From a bacterium (lineage in GTDB: Bacteria; SZUA-182; SZUA-191), in NCBI GenBank assembly GCA_003230535.1, contig QIEW01000384.1, forward strand, positions 1 to 5,850: DNA of 5,850 nt, given 5' to 3'. Below the pieces are notes generated by a model. It was given only the letters and a program-made list of their open reading frames with translations. It did no database searches and was not told the DNA's origin. The position numbers and the translations under genes were made by a program. How positions within the stretch are numbered: the first letter of the stretch is position 1; each line of letters begins with the position of its first letter. Shown here piece by piece: positions 5,841-5,850 of the stretch.

Positions 5841-5850
5841 CTGAAAATGG

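Overview
The window looks like chromosomal DNA from a diderm (outer-membrane-bearing) bacterium. The support is an outer-membrane beta-barrel protein with a signal peptide and a C-terminal aromatic residue, a lipobox lipoprotein and a second secreted protein. The fused siroheme/heme-branch enzyme and the style of the intergenic palindrome would suit a Desulfobacterota- or Nitrospirota-like lineage. That is an inference from general familiarity, and the sequence alone does not settle it.

Left part (1-2264), minus strand. A sigma70-like promoter near 2235-2264 reads into a small lipoprotein gene (2164-1694). Its 3' end overlaps the start of a bifunctional uroporphyrinogen-III methyltransferase/uroporphyrinogen-III synthase gene (1712-120). 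No terminator is visible after this gene, and a possible next gene begins at 42 and runs off the left edge. The enzyme closes and methylates the tetrapyrrole ring, supplying uroporphyrinogen III and precorrin-2 for siroheme, cobalamin, cofactor F430 or heme d1 type pathways. Its coupling to a lipoprotein gene is unexplained.

Middle (2165-2985). This is an 820-base divergent intergenic region with no convincing gene. It holds a nested palindromic repeat of the dispersed intergenic type (2284-2412), an AT-rich stretch with small repeated boxes, and a near-consensus plus-strand promoter (TTGACA-18-TATAAT, 2650-2679). About 300 bases of transcribed leader follow, with a GC-rich stem-loop, a 20-codon mini-ORF and a perfect but apparently ownerless Shine-Dalgarno sequence.

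Right part (2986-5850), plus strand. A 462-residue outer-membrane porin-like protein is followed by a hairpin and then a 385-residue secreted protein. The latter is built from short DG/AD-type repeats, three full 28-residue repeats plus a partial fourth, and an unrecognised beta-rich C-terminal domain. A strong rho-independent terminator ends this unit at 5689-5729. The last 120 bases hold only a weak candidate promoter.

I found no CRISPR array, transposase, defence locus, tRNA or rRNA. The items most worth a second look are the long porin leader, the repeat protein and the palindromic element.
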